Shown: positions 1 to 8,550 of the stretch, piece after piece | Layout of the letters: every line of letters begins with the position of its first letter | Numbering within the stretch: the first letter of the stretch is position 1 | From: Streptomyces monomycini | GTDB lineage: Bacteria; Actinomycetota; Actinomycetes; Streptomycetales; Streptomycetaceae | Direction: 5' to 3' | DNA: 64,000 bases | NCBI RefSeq assembly: GCF_022271435.1 | Contig: NZ_JAFIQY010000002.1 | Coordinates: 186,001 to 250,000, forward strand | The notes under the pieces: model-generated | What the model was told of the DNA's origin: nothing | What the model saw: only the letters and a program-made list of their open reading frames with translations | Database searches by the model: none | Translations under genes and position numbers: made by a program

Positions 1-425
1 TCCGCCTCCTGGAAGGCGTCGGTGCCGATCGCCTTGGAGGCGACCTGACCGGTGATCGCGACCATCGGGACGGAGTCCATGTGGGCGTCGGCGATCGGGG
101 TGACGAGGTTGGTGGCACCGGGGCCGGAGGTGGCCATGCAGACGCCGACCTTGCCGGTGGCCTGCGCGTAGCCGGTGGCGGCGTGGCCCGCGCCCTGCTC
201 GTGGCGGACCAGGACGTGGCGGACCTTCGAGGAGTCCATCATCGGGTCGTACGCGGGGAGGATGGCGCCCCCCGGAATGCCGAACACGGTGTCGGCCCCG
301 ACCTCTTCGAGCGAACGGATGAGGGACTGCGCGCCCGTGACGTGCTCCACGGCGGTCGCGGGCGCTCCGCCGGAGTTACGGGCCCGCGGCTGCGGATGGT
401 GGGCCCCGGTGGCCTGCTCGGTCAT
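1..425 (-). CDS. ilvB: Acetolactate synthase large subunit (5' part only)
   Basis: Thiamine-diphosphate enzyme that condenses two pyruvates to acetolactate (or pyruvate with 2-oxobutyrate), the first shared step of valine, leucine and isoleucine synthesis. Only about 141 N-terminal residues lie in the window; the gene runs off the left edge. Visible family marks are [13 protein letters not shown], the ThDP-activating Glu in [11 protein letters not shown], and [17 protein letters not shown] variable 20-25 residue N-terminal extension precedes the conserved core, as is usual in actinobacteria. The ATG at 425 has a purine-rich GAGAAG upstream. The gene lies behind a leader peptide and attenuator hairpin, so expression is probably tuned by branched-chain amino-acid supply. 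Identification is very secure. Confidence 0.97.
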   Translation of the reverse strand, partial: MTEQATGAHHPQPRARNSGGAPATAVEHVTGAQSLIRSLEEVGADTVFGIPGGAILPAYDPMMDSSKVRHVLVRHEQGAGHAATGYAQATGKVGVCMATSGPGATNLVTPIADAHMDSVPMVAITGQVASKAIGTDAFQEA

Positions 426-481
426 CTGCGTCTCTTCTCGAAGCTGAGGGTTTTGGTGGGGTATGGGGGTGGTTATGCAAC

Positions 482-515
482 AAAAAACCCCTCGTGCCGT
501 GAGGCAAGCGAGGGG
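482..515 (-). terminator. ilvB attenuator hairpin with U-tract
   Basis: Read on the minus strand, CCCCTCG (from 515 down to 509) pairs perfectly with CGAGGGG (494 to 488). The loop contains a further TGCC/GGCA pairing, and six T residues (487-482) follow. This is a canonical intrinsic terminator between the leader peptide and ilvB. A second hairpin upstream (GCTGGGT/ACCCAGC, about 557-534) just after the leader stop could be the pause or competing structure. The arrangement fits transcription attenuation by ribosome stalling. Confidence 0.85.
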
Positions 516-558
516 AGCGCGCCGGTGCGGAGCGCTGGGTTTCTTGAGTGACCCAGCT

Positions 559-600
559 TCAGCCGACGCGCTTTCCAAGTACGAGAATTCGGGTGCGCAT
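559..600 (-). CDS. ilvB leader peptide (13 aa)
   Basis: A minus-strand ATG reading frame encodes [13 protein letters not shown] and a stop. Five of the 13 residues are Ile, Leu or Val, with I-L-V-L consecutive, as expected for a branched-chain amino-acid attenuator peptide. It lies 134 bases upstream of ilvB and just ahead of two hairpins. No Shine-Dalgarno motif precedes it. A good promoter ends only 7 bases before the ATG, suggesting a leaderless transcript. Similar short leaders precede ilvB in other streptomycetes (family knowledge); no homology search was possible here. Confidence 0.85.
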   Translation of the reverse strand: MRTRILVLGKRVG

Positions 601-637
601 GGAACTGACCCTCCCCCTGCTGCCAGGGGAGTGTCAA
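601..637 (-). promoter_or_regulatory. Promoter of ilvB leader transcript
   Basis: On the minus strand a perfect TTGACA -35 (637-632) is separated by 18 bases from a GAGGGT -10-like hexamer (613-608). The leader ATG follows 7 bases later, so transcription should start at or next to the A of the ATG. The -35 hexamer contains the TGA stop codon of the upstream c-di-GMP gene, so the two units abut with no spare DNA. Confidence 0.6.
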
Positions 638-3600
638 GTGGGTGGGACGGAGGTCTCACTATTTGGGCGCAGCGGAGGCCTGGCCAGCGCGGCCTCCGCC
701 CCGTCCCGGCCGTCCCCCGGCCCGAACCGCCTGGGCAGTTCGCCCAGCACCCGTCCGGGTGACACCGGTTCGCGCCCCTTCTTGACGTGACGCACCGGCA
801 GGCCCGTACCGCTGAGCACCACCGCCCGGCCCTCGCTCCCCGGGCCCGGCACCGGATAACCGCCCTGCGTCAGCGCGCGGCGCAGCCGGTGCTCGTCCAG
901 CGGCCCGGAGAAGGCCATGCCCTGGCCGTGCGTACAGCCCATGGAGCGCAGCGCGACGATCTGCTCGGGCAGGTCGACGCCGTCGGCGACGGACTGCATG
1001 CCGAGGTCGGAGGCGATCCGCAGCAGCCCCGAGGTGATCTTGTGCAGCCGGGCAGAGTCCACCACCCCGTCGACCAGGTCCCGGTCCAGCCGCAGCACGT
1101 CGACGGGCAGCCGCCGCAGCGCTCCGATGGCGGCCGCGCCGCTGCCGAAGCCGTCCAGGGCGATCCGTACCCCCAGGCGGCGCAGGGCGACCAGGCGGCG
1201 CTCCAGCTCCTCCAGCGGTATCCGCGGATCGGTGTCGGACAGCTCCAGGACCAGCGACCCGGACGGCAGGCCGTGCCGGGACAGCAGGGCCTCGATGCTC
1301 TTGGGCGGCAGCGCCCGGTCGAGCAGCCGGTGCGCGGAGATCCGGACGGCCACCGGGACCGGATGGCCCGCCCGGTGCCGGCCGGCGGCCTGCTGCACCG
1401 CCTCCTCCAGCTGCCAGCGGCCCAGCTCGGCGGTGCGGTCGCCGTCCTCCTTGAGCCGGCCGCGGTCGCCGACCCGCAGGAACTCGGCGGGGGTGAAGAG
1501 TATGCCCTGGGCGGAGCGCCAGCGGGCCAGGGCGGCGACCGCCGTGATCCGGCCGCCGGCCAGTTCCACCACGGGCTGGTGGAGCAGCGCGAACTCGCCG
1601 TCGTGCAGGGCGGTGCGCAGCTTGGTGGCCAGCTCGGCGCGGTGCACCACGTCGGCCTGCATCTGTGGTGCGTACAGCTTGACGCAGCCCTTGCCGGCCT
1701 GTTTGGCGCGGTACATCGCCAGGTCGGCGTTGCGCATCAGGGGGCCGGGGGTGATGCCCGGCTCGGCGAAGGCGACACCGATGCTGGCGGCGACCCGTAC
1801 GTCCCGGCCGTCGATCTTGTACGGGTCGGAGAGCCGGATGCGCAGCCGGTCGGCGACCTCCAGGATGCGGTGCTCGCGCGCCGCGTGGTCGCGGGAGCCG
1901 TCGCCCATGATCAGCGCGGCGAACTCGTCGCCGCCCAGCCGCGCGGCGGTGTCCCCGGCCCGTACGGATTCGGCCAGTCTGCGGGCGGCCTGGATCAGCA
2001 GCTCGTCGCCCGCCTGATGGCCGATGGTGTCGTTCACCTGCTTGAAGCCGTCCAGGTCGATGTAGAGCACGGCGGTGCCCGGATCGGTGGCGCGGCGGCC
2101 GGTCAGCGCCTGGCTGACCCGCTCGGTGAACAGGGCCCGGTTGGGCAGGTCGGTGAGCGCGTCGTGCGAGGCGTTGTGCTGCAACTGTGCCTGGAGGCGG
2201 ACGCGTTCGGTGACGTCGCGGGAGTTGAAGATGAGGCCGCCGTGGTGGCGGTTGACGGTGGACTCGACGTTGAGCCACTTCTCGCCGCCCGCGCGGTGTT
2301 CACCCGCGCGGAAGCGGCACTCGATACGGGTGGTCGGTTCGTCCTCGGGCCGGGCGGCGAGGAATCTGCGCACCTCGTGCACCACCCGCCCCAGGTCCTC
2401 GGGATGGATGAGGGAGGCCAGCTCGGAGCCGATCAGCTCCTCCGCGTCCCGGCCGTAGACCCCCGTGGCGGCGGGGCTGACGTAGCGCAGTATCCCGGTC
2501 GGCGCGGCGATCATGATGACGTCGCTGGAGCCCTGCACCAGCGAGCGGAAGTGGTTCTCCTTCTGGGCCAGTTCCTGCGTGAGGGTGATGTTGTCGAGCA
2601 GCATGATGCCCTGGCGCACGACGAGGGCGAGGACGACCGTGCAGCCGGTGAAGAGCACCACGCGGTCGATGCGGCGGCCGTCCAGGACGTTGTACAGAAT
2701 GCCCAGGGTGCAGACGGCGGCGGCCAGGTACGGGGTGAGGGCGGCCAGCGAGCCCGCGATGGGCCGGGTGGCCGCCGCGGTGGCCGCGGGGGTGCCCGTG
2801 GCCGGCGGGGTGCGGGGGGCGGCACGCTCGGGAGCCGCCGCCGCGGTGTCGCCGCCGGGCAGCCGCCGGGCCACCCAGGGCGCGTACGTGAGCAGCATCG
2901 ATCCGGCGAACCAGCCGGCGTCCAGGATCTGCCCGGAGCGGTAGTGCTCGCGCAGCAGCGGCGAGCTGAACAGCGCGTCGCACAGCACCGTCAGGGCCAG
3001 CGCCGCGATGGCGGTGTTGATGGCCGAGCGGTGCGCCGAGGAGCGCTTGAAGTGCAGGGCGAGCACCATGCTCACCAGCACGATGTCCAGGAGCGGGTAC
3101 GCCAGCGCGAGCGCGCCCTGCGGCACGCTCTGGCCCTGGAAGTGCGCGGTGTGCGCGAGCGCCAGGCTCCAGGAGAGCGTCAGCAGCGAGCCGCCGATCA
3201 GCCAGGCGTCCAGCCCCAGGCACACCCAGCCGGCCTTGGAAACGGGCCTCTTGGCGAGCACGAGCAGGCCGACGATGGCAGGTGGCGCGAAGAGCAGGAA
3301 GCAGAAGTCCGCGAGCGAGGGGCTCGGCACCGGCTCGCGCAGCACGACCTCGTACCAGCCCCAGACGCCGTTGCCGATCCCCGCCATCGTGGAGGAGGCG
3401 GCGAACAGCAGCCAGGCGGGTCGAAACCGGCCGTGGTGCCTGCGGGCGTACAGGAAACAGGAGACGGCCGCAGCGAAGGCGGCCACGCTGAGGCCGAAGT
3501 CGCCCATGAAGAGCGCCAGTTCGGGAGAGCCCCAGCCCAGGGCGGCGCCCACCGCGTAACCGCCGCAGACGACCGCGAGCACGACCTGCGGGACCACACC

Positions 3601-3657
3601 CGGTGCGCCGCCGGTCTGCACCGGCGGCCGGGCGAGGACCGCGCCCGTGGCGCTCAC
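634..3657 (-). CDS. Membrane PAS-GGDEF-EAL cyclic di-GMP protein with degenerate EAL
   Basis: About 1007 residues. The N-terminal ~380 residues hold roughly ten hydrophobic segments (a membrane sensor) with an Ala/Pro-rich insert. A PAS domain (about 395-505), a GGDEF domain (RLGGDEFA near 575-579) and an EAL-type domain follow. An RxxD inhibition site (RAGD) sits exactly five residues before GGDEF, so a product-inhibited diguanylate cyclase is likely. The EAL domain has lost key residues: EAL reads AAL (near 710) and the usual DDFGTG reads DGFGSG, so phosphodiesterase activity is doubtful. The GTG start at 3657 was chosen because GGGAGGAG lies about 8 bases upstream; a longer frame reaches 3783. 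The position next to ilvB resembles S. coelicolor SCO5511 (from memory). Confidence 0.9.
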   Translation of the reverse strand: MSATGAVLARPPVQTGGAPGVVPQVVLAVVCGGYAVGAALGWGSPELALFMGDFGLSVAAFAAAVSCFLYARRHHGRFRPAWLLFAASSTMAGIGNGVWGWYEVVLREPVPSPSLADFCFLLFAPPAIVGLLVLAKRPVSKAGWVCLGLDAWLIGGSLLTLSWSLALAHTAHFQGQSVPQGALALAYPLLDIVLVSMVLALHFKRSSAHRSAINTAIAALALTVLCDALFSSPLLREHYRSGQILDAGWFAGSMLLTYAPWVARRLPGGDTAAAAPERAAPRTPPATGTPAATAAATRPIAGSLAALTPYLAAAVCTLGILYNVLDGRRIDRVVLFTGCTVVLALVVRQGIMLLDNITLTQELAQKENHFRSLVQGSSDVIMIAAPTGILRYVSPAATGVYGRDAEELIGSELASLIHPEDLGRVVHEVRRFLAARPEDEPTTRIECRFRAGEHRAGGEKWLNVESTVNRHHGGLIFNSRDVTERVRLQAQLQHNASHDALTDLPNRALFTERVSQALTGRRATDPGTAVLYIDLDGFKQVNDTIGHQAGDELLIQAARRLAESVRAGDTAARLGGDEFAALIMGDGSRDHAAREHRILEVADRLRIRLSDPYKIDGRDVRVAASIGVAFAEPGITPGPLMRNADLAMYRAKQAGKGCVKLYAPQMQADVVHRAELATKLRTALHDGEFALLHQPVVELAGGRITAVAALARWRSAQGILFTPAEFLRVGDRGRLKEDGDRTAELGRWQLEEAVQQAAGRHRAGHPVPVAVRISAHRLLDRALPPKSIEALLSRHGLPSGSLVLELSDTDPRIPLEELERRLVALRRLGVRIALDGFGSGAAAIGALRRLPVDVLRLDRDLVDGVVDSARLHKITSGLLRIASDLGMQSVADGVDLPEQIVALRSMGCTHGQGMAFSGPLDEHRLRRALTQGGYPVPGPGSEGRAVVLSGTGLPVRHVKKGREPVSPGRVLGELPRRFGPGDGRDGAEAALARPPLRPNSETSVPPT

Positions 3658-3882
3658 CGCCCTCTCCTCCCGCCCACCGCGCGACATCGTCGTGGCCGGT
3701 GCGCGCACGGCGCCCGGCGCGCCCATGGACCCGGAGGTGTCCCCCCGGGGGATTGCGGAGTGCCTGTCCCGTGCGTCGTCCATCGGCCGTACATCGCCCG
3801 TCGCCCCCCTCGGTTCCGGTCTTTCGCGCTGCGCCGCAGCACTGCCCGGCGCTGTCCCCGCTCGGACGATACACCAGGTTCG

Positions 3883-3895
3883 TCACTCAGGGACA
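3883..3895 (+). promoter_or_regulatory. BldD-like operator upstream of the c-di-GMP gene
   Basis: TCACTCAGGGACA matches the published BldD consensus TnACnC(A/T)GnGTnA at every fixed position except one (A for T at position 11). It overlaps the candidate -10 and start-site region of the downstream minus-strand diguanylate-cyclase gene. BldD is the c-di-GMP-binding master regulator of Streptomyces development and is known to control several diguanylate cyclase genes. The match was found by eye; one mismatch in 10 fixed positions can occur by chance. Confidence 0.4.
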
Positions 3896-3923
3896 TAGCC
3901 TCTCTACGCAGCATGACTGTCAG
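3895..3923 (-). promoter_or_regulatory. Candidate promoter of the PAS-GGDEF-EAL gene
   Basis: On the minus strand CTGACA (3923-3918) is followed after 17 bases by GGCTAT (3900-3895), resembling a housekeeping sigma promoter with a weak -10. It lies in the 333-base gap (3658-3990) upstream of the gene, giving an untranslated leader of about 230 bases. I see no other gene or strong hairpin in that gap. Confidence 0.35.
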
Positions 3924-3990
3924 TGGGATGCGGATACCCAGTGCAGTCGTACGGCCCCGTAGAGCTACCCGCAAGGGGTCCGGGAAGGTT

Positions 3991-4953
3991 TCACCCGGCC
4001 GTAGCCACGACGTTGCACAAGGGATCACCGGAGGCGAAACGTGTCAGCTGATCCCTGATGAGGCGCTTCGCGCGGGGCAGGAAGGCAGAGCTGGGGCCTC
4101 CGACGTGGGGAGTGACGAGCACGCCGGGAGCGTGCCACAGCGGATGTCCCGCGGGCAGCGGTTCCGGATCGGTGACGTCCAGGGCCGCCCGCAATCGCCC
4201 CGATTCGAGTTCGGCCAGAAGCGCCTTCGTGTTGACGACGGCGCCGCGCGCCACGTTCACCAGCAGCGCGCCGTCCTTCATACGGGCCAGGAAGTCACTC
4301 CCGACCAGGCCGCGGGTGGCGTCGGTGAGCGGCGTGGCGATGATCACGACGTCCGCCGCGGGCAGCTCGGCGGGCAGGTCGGCGAGCGGAAGCACGGGCC
4401 CGCGCACGGTCTCACGTGCGGTGCGCGCAATGCGCGCCACCCGCGCACACTCGAAGGGCGTGAGCCGGTCCTCGATCGCACTGCCTATCGATCCGTACCC
4501 CACGATGAGCACCGTCTTGTCGGCGAGGGCGGGCCGGAATCCGCCGAGCCACCGCTCCTCGTCCTGGCCCCGGACGAATTCCGGAATGCCGCGCAGCGAG
4601 GCGAGCGTCAGGGTGAGCGCCAGCTCGGCCGTGCTGGCGTCATGCAGTCCGCGGGCGTTGCACAGGTGTGTCCCCGGCGGCAGCCGGGGCAGGGCGGGCA
4701 GCATGTGCTCGATGCCGGCGGTCAGGGTCTGCACGGCGCGCAGCCCGGTCATCTCCGTCAGCGGGCGTAGGCACACCTGCGGATCCTTCATGTACGGGAC
4801 CACGTAGAAGGCGCAGCGGGCGGGGTCGGCGGGGAACTCCGGCCCGGCGTCCCAATGGACGTAGCCGAAGCCGTCCGGCAGTCCGCCGACCTCGTCGGCG
4901 GGGATCGGGAGCCATACGTCGTTCGCGGCGGTGCGCGGGTCTGCTGGTGCCAT
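3991..4953 (-). CDS. D-2-hydroxyacid dehydrogenase family protein
   Basis: 320 residues with the two-domain layout of D-isomer-specific 2-hydroxyacid dehydrogenases. The NAD-binding Rossmann motif is VGYGSIGSAI (about 170-179). The catalytic set is visible: Arg in NVARGAVVNT, Glu in DVTDPEPLP and His in VTPHVGG. It should reduce a 2-keto acid, or oxidise the D-2-hydroxy acid, with NAD(P)H; the substrate cannot be told from sequence. ATG start at 4953. It is transcribed towards the c-di-GMP gene and away from the divergent aldo/keto reductase at 5041. Confidence 0.9.
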   Translation of the reverse strand: MAPADPRTAANDVWLPIPADEVGGLPDGFGYVHWDAGPEFPADPARCAFYVVPYMKDPQVCLRPLTEMTGLRAVQTLTAGIEHMLPALPRLPPGTHLCNARGLHDASTAELALTLTLASLRGIPEFVRGQDEERWLGGFRPALADKTVLIVGYGSIGSAIEDRLTPFECARVARIARTARETVRGPVLPLADLPAELPAADVVIIATPLTDATRGLVGSDFLARMKDGALLVNVARGAVVNTKALLAELESGRLRAALDVTDPEPLPAGHPLWHAPGVLVTPHVGGPSSAFLPRAKRLIRDQLTRFASGDPLCNVVATAG

Positions 4954-5040
4954 GGCCCGAGGCTATGCGATGCCCTCCGGCCTCAGACGTTAGTTTGGTC
5001 AGGCCCTTGATCGGGGGCGAGGGGATGGAGGCACGACCAC

Positions 5041-6033
5041 GTGGAGCGCAGGACAATCGGTGCTACAGCGCTCGAAGTGGGTGCAATCGGACTCGGCTGT
5101 ATGCCGATGAGCTGGGGGTACACCGAGTCGCAGCGCAACGGCGAGACCTCGCTGCGCACCGTGCACACCGCGCTCGACCAGGGCTGCACCCTGCTCGACA
5201 CCGCCGACATGTACGGGCCGTTCACCAACGAACTGCTGGTCGGGCGGGCCCTGAAGGAGCGCCGCGCCGAAGCCTTCGTCTCGACCAAGGTCGGGCTCCT
5301 GGTGGGCGAGCAGCACATCGTCGCCAACGGGCGGCCCGGTTACGTGAGGCGGGCGTGCGACGCCTCGCTGCGCCGCTTGCAGACCGACTGCATCGACCTG
5401 TATCAGCTGCACCGCACCGACCCCGAGGTACCGATCGAGGAGACCTGGGGCGCGATGGCGGGGCTGGTGGCCGCCGGGAAGGTGCGGTCGCTGGGGCTGT
5501 GCGCGGTGGGCGCGCGCGCCGGACGCCGCCGGGGCACGCGGCTGTACGACGGGACACTGCGGCAACTGGAACGCATCCAGCAGGTGTTCCCGGTCAGCAG
5601 CGTGCAGGCCGAGCTGTCGGTGTGGTCGAAGGAGGCACTGGAGACGTTGCTGCCGTGGTGCGTCACGCGCGGTGTGGGGTTCCTCGCGGCCATGCCGCTG
5701 GGCAACGGCTTCCTCACCGGCACGCTGACCCCGGGGCAGGGCTTCGAACCGGAGGACATACGGGCCCGGCACCCGCGCTTCACGGCCGAGATGATGGCCG
5801 CCAACCAGCCGGTGGTGGCCGGACTGCGCCGGGTGGGCGCGCGGCACGGGGCCACGCCGGGGCAGGTGGCGCTGGCGTGGGTACTGGCGCAGGGGCCGCA
5901 CGTCGTGCCCGTACCGGGGACGAAGAAGGAACGCTGGGCCGCCGAGAACGCGGCGGCGGCCGGGCTGACACTGGACCGCCGGGACCTCGCGGAGATCGCG
6001 GCACTGCCGCCGGCCCGGGGGTCGTGGGACTGA
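5041..6033 (+). CDS. Aldo/keto reductase
   Basis: 330 residues, a typical length for the AKR TIM-barrel family of NADPH-dependent carbonyl reductases. The catalytic tetrad is visible: Asp and Tyr in LLDTADMYGP, Lys in VSTKVG and His in LYQLHRTDP. The C-terminal cofactor loop PVPGTKKERWAAEN binds the NADP phosphate. Start is GTG at 5041 with GGAGG nine bases upstream. It shares an 87-base divergent promoter region with the hydroxyacid dehydrogenase. The substrate is unknown. A second, only distantly similar AKR lies at 34.7 kb. Confidence 0.92.
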   Translation: MERRTIGATALEVGAIGLGCMPMSWGYTESQRNGETSLRTVHTALDQGCTLLDTADMYGPFTNELLVGRALKERRAEAFVSTKVGLLVGEQHIVANGRPGYVRRACDASLRRLQTDCIDLYQLHRTDPEVPIEETWGAMAGLVAAGKVRSLGLCAVGARAGRRRGTRLYDGTLRQLERIQQVFPVSSVQAELSVWSKEALETLLPWCVTRGVGFLAAMPLGNGFLTGTLTPGQGFEPEDIRARHPRFTAEMMAANQPVVAGLRRVGARHGATPGQVALAWVLAQGPHVVPVPGTKKERWAAENAAAAGLTLDRRDLAEIAALPPARGSWD

Positions 6034-6179
6034 GCGCCACCACACGCGCCGGGCGGGACGCACGCGTTCGGCCGGGCCGGATGGGGACGCGCGAGCCCGG
6101 CCGGGCCGGAGTGGGGGCCTGACGTGAGGGGTGCGGTGTGGTGTCGTAAGGCGGGTTCCGTCGACGAAAGGACTTCGCC

Positions 6180-7355
6180 GTGCAACGACGCTCCGTGACC
6201 TCCGTGTTGGCCGCTGCCTCGCTGCTACTGGCGGCGGGGTGCTCCGGCGAGAGCGCCCCCGGCCCGGCCGGCTCCCGCGCCGCTTCGTCCGCCGCCCCGC
6301 CCGGCGCTTCGTCCCCGGGCGGCACCCCGGCCTCCCCGTCCGCCACGGCGCCGCCCGCCCAGGGCTCGGCGAAGGTCGTCAGCACCCTGACCACCGGCCT
6401 CACCTCACCCTGGGGAGTGGCCGCGCTGCCCGGAGGTGACCTGCTGGTGTCCTCGCGCGACACCGGGAAGATCTTCCGGGTGGCGGCGGACGGCGGCCGG
6501 AAGACCGAGCTCGGCACGGTGCCGGGGGTCTCGCCGGGCGGCGAGGGCGGGCTGCTGGGGATCGCGGTGGCGCCGTCGTTCGGCCGGTCCCCTCAGGTGT
6601 ACGCGTACTTCACCACCGAGTCCGACAACCGTATCGCCCGGCTGAACTACGACGCGAAGAAGCAGCCCGGCAGTCAACTGGGCGCCCCCGACACGGTGCT
6701 GAAGGGCATCCCCAAGGGGCAGATCCACAACGGCGGCCGGATCGCGTTCGGCCCGGACAAGATGCTGTACGCGGGCACCGGCGAGACCGGCGACACCGGC
6801 CTCGCCCAGGACCGGAAGTCGCTGGGCGGCAAGATCCTGCGCATGACGCCGGACGGCGAGCCGGTGCACGGCAATCCGGACGCCGACTCGGTGGTGTACA
6901 CGTACGGACACCGCAATGTGCAGGGCTTGGCCTGGGACGGCGCGGGCCGCCTGTGGGCCGCCGAGTTCGGCCAGAACACCTGGGACGAGCTGAACCTGAT
7001 CGAGCCGGGCAAGAACTACGGCTGGCCCGAGGTCGAGGGCAAGGGCCGGGGCGACACCCGGTTCGTTGATCCGGTGGCGCAGTGGAAGACGGCGGACGCC
7101 TCGCCGAGCGGCATCGCGATCGCCGAGGGCTCGGTCTGGATGGCGGGACTGCGCGGCGAACGGCTGTGGCGGATCCCGCTCGCCGGGCGGCGGGCATCGG
7201 CGGAGCCGCAGGCGTTCCTCCAGGGCGAGCACGGGCGGCTGCGTACGGTCGTGACGGCCCAGGACGGCGGGCTGTGGCTGGTCACCAGCAACACCGACGG
7301 GCGCGGCGAGCCGAAGCAGAGCGACGACCGGATCCTGCGGCTGGACGTGAGCTGA
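6180..7355 (+). CDS. PQQ-type glucose/sorbosone dehydrogenase lipoprotein
   Basis: 391 residues. A lipobox (LLLAAGC, Cys near residue 21) ends a short signal peptide, so it should be a membrane-anchored extracellular lipoprotein. A Ser/Ala/Pro-rich tether (~22-65) leads to a six-bladed beta-propeller of the glucose/sorbosone dehydrogenase (YliI/GSDH) family. Family signatures are LTSPWGVAALPGG near the start, GEGGLLGIAVAP, IHNGGRIAFGPDKMLYAGTGE, YTYGHRNVQGLAW and ELNLIEPGKNYGWPEVEG. It would oxidise aldoses with bound PQQ, if PQQ is available. GTG start at 6180 with AAAGGA upstream. Confidence 0.9.
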   Translation: MQRRSVTSVLAAASLLLAAGCSGESAPGPAGSRAASSAAPPGASSPGGTPASPSATAPPAQGSAKVVSTLTTGLTSPWGVAALPGGDLLVSSRDTGKIFRVAADGGRKTELGTVPGVSPGGEGGLLGIAVAPSFGRSPQVYAYFTTESDNRIARLNYDAKKQPGSQLGAPDTVLKGIPKGQIHNGGRIAFGPDKMLYAGTGETGDTGLAQDRKSLGGKILRMTPDGEPVHGNPDADSVVYTYGHRNVQGLAWDGAGRLWAAEFGQNTWDELNLIEPGKNYGWPEVEGKGRGDTRFVDPVAQWKTADASPSGIAIAEGSVWMAGLRGERLWRIPLAGRRASAEPQAFLQGEHGRLRTVVTAQDGGLWLVTSNTDGRGEPKQSDDRILRLDVS

Positions 7356-7472
7356 CGGGAGGAACTCGCCCCCGTGAACACAGGTACGGCCAGGTACGGC
7401 CAGGCCCGCCCGTTTCGCTTCGTTGGTGCCTACACTCGTCGTACGGAGCCGTCCGCGTCGTCAGGGGGCAGG

Positions 7473-7706
7473 ATGTTCAACCTGGTGGAGGAACTGTTCG
7501 CGCCGGGGCGCAAGCACACCGACGAGGAACGGCGCCGGCTGACCCTGGTGGTCACCGACACCGGCGACAGCGATCCGGGCAAGGGGCCGATAGACCTGTC
7601 CTCGGGCAAGGTCACCGTCCGCCTGCCGGAGCAGGAGCCGCCGCGGGACGGGCCACAGGCCGGGCCCCGGACCGGCGGCCCCTCAGGCGGCCGTGTACGG
7701 CCTTGA
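7473..7706 (+). CDS. DUF6191-type small protein
   Basis: 77 residues. It begins MFNLVEELFAPG and ends in a Pro/Gly-rich tail; the conserved core is KHTDEERRRL followed by PIDLSSGKVTVRLPE. This pattern matches the small actinobacterial DUF6191 family as I remember it; no function is known. ATG at 7473 is preferred over an upstream GTG at 7374 because AGGGGG lies a few bases before it. Two related-looking proteins occur near 52 kb. It converges with the gene at 7768. Confidence 0.7.
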   Translation: MFNLVEELFAPGRKHTDEERRRLTLVVTDTGDSDPGKGPIDLSSGKVTVRLPEQEPPRDGPQAGPRTGGPSGGRVRP

Positions 7707-7767
7707 GATACTGCCGGGATCCGGGGCCCGCTCGCCGCGTACGCGGTCGGCCGCCTCGTGCGGAGCC

Positions 7768-8385
7768 TCAGGAACCGGGCGTTCCGGCGCCGGCCTTGGG
7801 GAGGGTGGGCATGCTCGCGAACAGGTCGAAGTACATGCCCGCGGAGACGATCAGGCCCAGCACGCCGAGGGCGAGGCCGCCCCAGGCCACGGCTCGCATC
7901 CAGGTCGAGCGGGGCCGCAGGAGGACCAGGCCGGCGACGACGACGGCGAGCAGTGCGAAGATCGCGTTGACGAGGGCGTGGGTGTGCCAGGGGGCGCCGT
8001 AGACGGTGGCGATCTGGTCGGTGGCCTTGCCCGTCTGCAGCTTGATCTGGCCGAGCAGCGTCTGGCGCTCGGCCAGCACCGTGCCGACCCAGGTGCCGGT
8101 GAGCGAGGCGAGACCCAGTCCCGCGGCGACGACGGAGCCGGCGCCGGAGGCCACCGAACCGGTCGCGGCGGCGGGCGCCGCCTCGGTGCCCGCGGCCTCC
8201 TCCCCGTCTTCCTCGTCGGCGTCCGCGCCGAGCGGGGTGTCCGCGTCGACCGCGGCGCCGGACGGCTTCTTCCCGTCCGTCTCGGCGGCCTCGGACGCCC
8301 CGTCGGCCTCCGTCGTCCCGGTGGCCGCCTTGGCCTCGTCGGCCTTCGTGTCGTCGGTGCGCTCTTCGGTCTTGGTGGTGTCCAT
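7768..8385 (-). CDS. Membrane protein with acidic low-complexity N-terminus
   Basis: 205 residues, family not recognised. The first ~90 residues are very rich in Asp, Glu, Ala and Thr and are likely disordered. The remainder carries three hydrophobic stretches (AGSVVAAGLGLASLTGTWVG, an ALVNAIFALLAVVVAGLVLL region and an AVAWGGLALGVLGLIVSAGM region), so it is an integral membrane protein with an acidic N-terminal tail. The ATG at 8385 (MDTTKTEER) was chosen; an in-frame upstream extension to 8499 runs through repeat DNA and is unlikely. Next to the MMPL gene, but 165 bases apart. Confidence 0.65.
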   Translation of the reverse strand: MDTTKTEERTDDTKADEAKAATGTTEADGASEAAETDGKKPSGAAVDADTPLGADADEEDGEEAAGTEAAPAAATGSVASGAGSVVAAGLGLASLTGTWVGTVLAERQTLLGQIKLQTGKATDQIATVYGAPWHTHALVNAIFALLAVVVAGLVLLRPRSTWMRAVAWGGLALGVLGLIVSAGMYFDLFASMPTLPKAGAGTPGS

Positions 8386-8480
8386 GGGCGCGACCGTAGG
8401 TGCCGGATCTGAGAGACGTATGAGAATCCCCGGGGCGCGGGGGAAACCGGCCGCGCCGGCGGACGGGAGAGCCGTACGGG

Positions 8481-8537
8481 GCGTACGGAGGCGGGCCACG
8501 GAGCGTACGGAGGCGGGCTACGCGGCGTACGGAGGCG
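8481..8537. repeat. 22-bp tandem repeat, about 2.6 copies
   Basis: GCGTACGGAGGCG recurs at 8481, 8503 and 8525 with an exact 22-base period. The first two copies match along most of their length. They lie in the short gap between the MMPL gene and the membrane-protein gene. No function is evident. Confidence 0.75.
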
Positions 8538-8550
8538 ACGCGCCCGGCCG

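Noticed and set aside
787..4770. A 1327-codon open frame on the plus strand
   Set aside because: It runs antisense to the GGDEF-EAL gene and the hydroxyacid dehydrogenase, both with clear motifs. Its Gln/Gly/Arg/Val-rich composition is that of a high-GC shadow frame.
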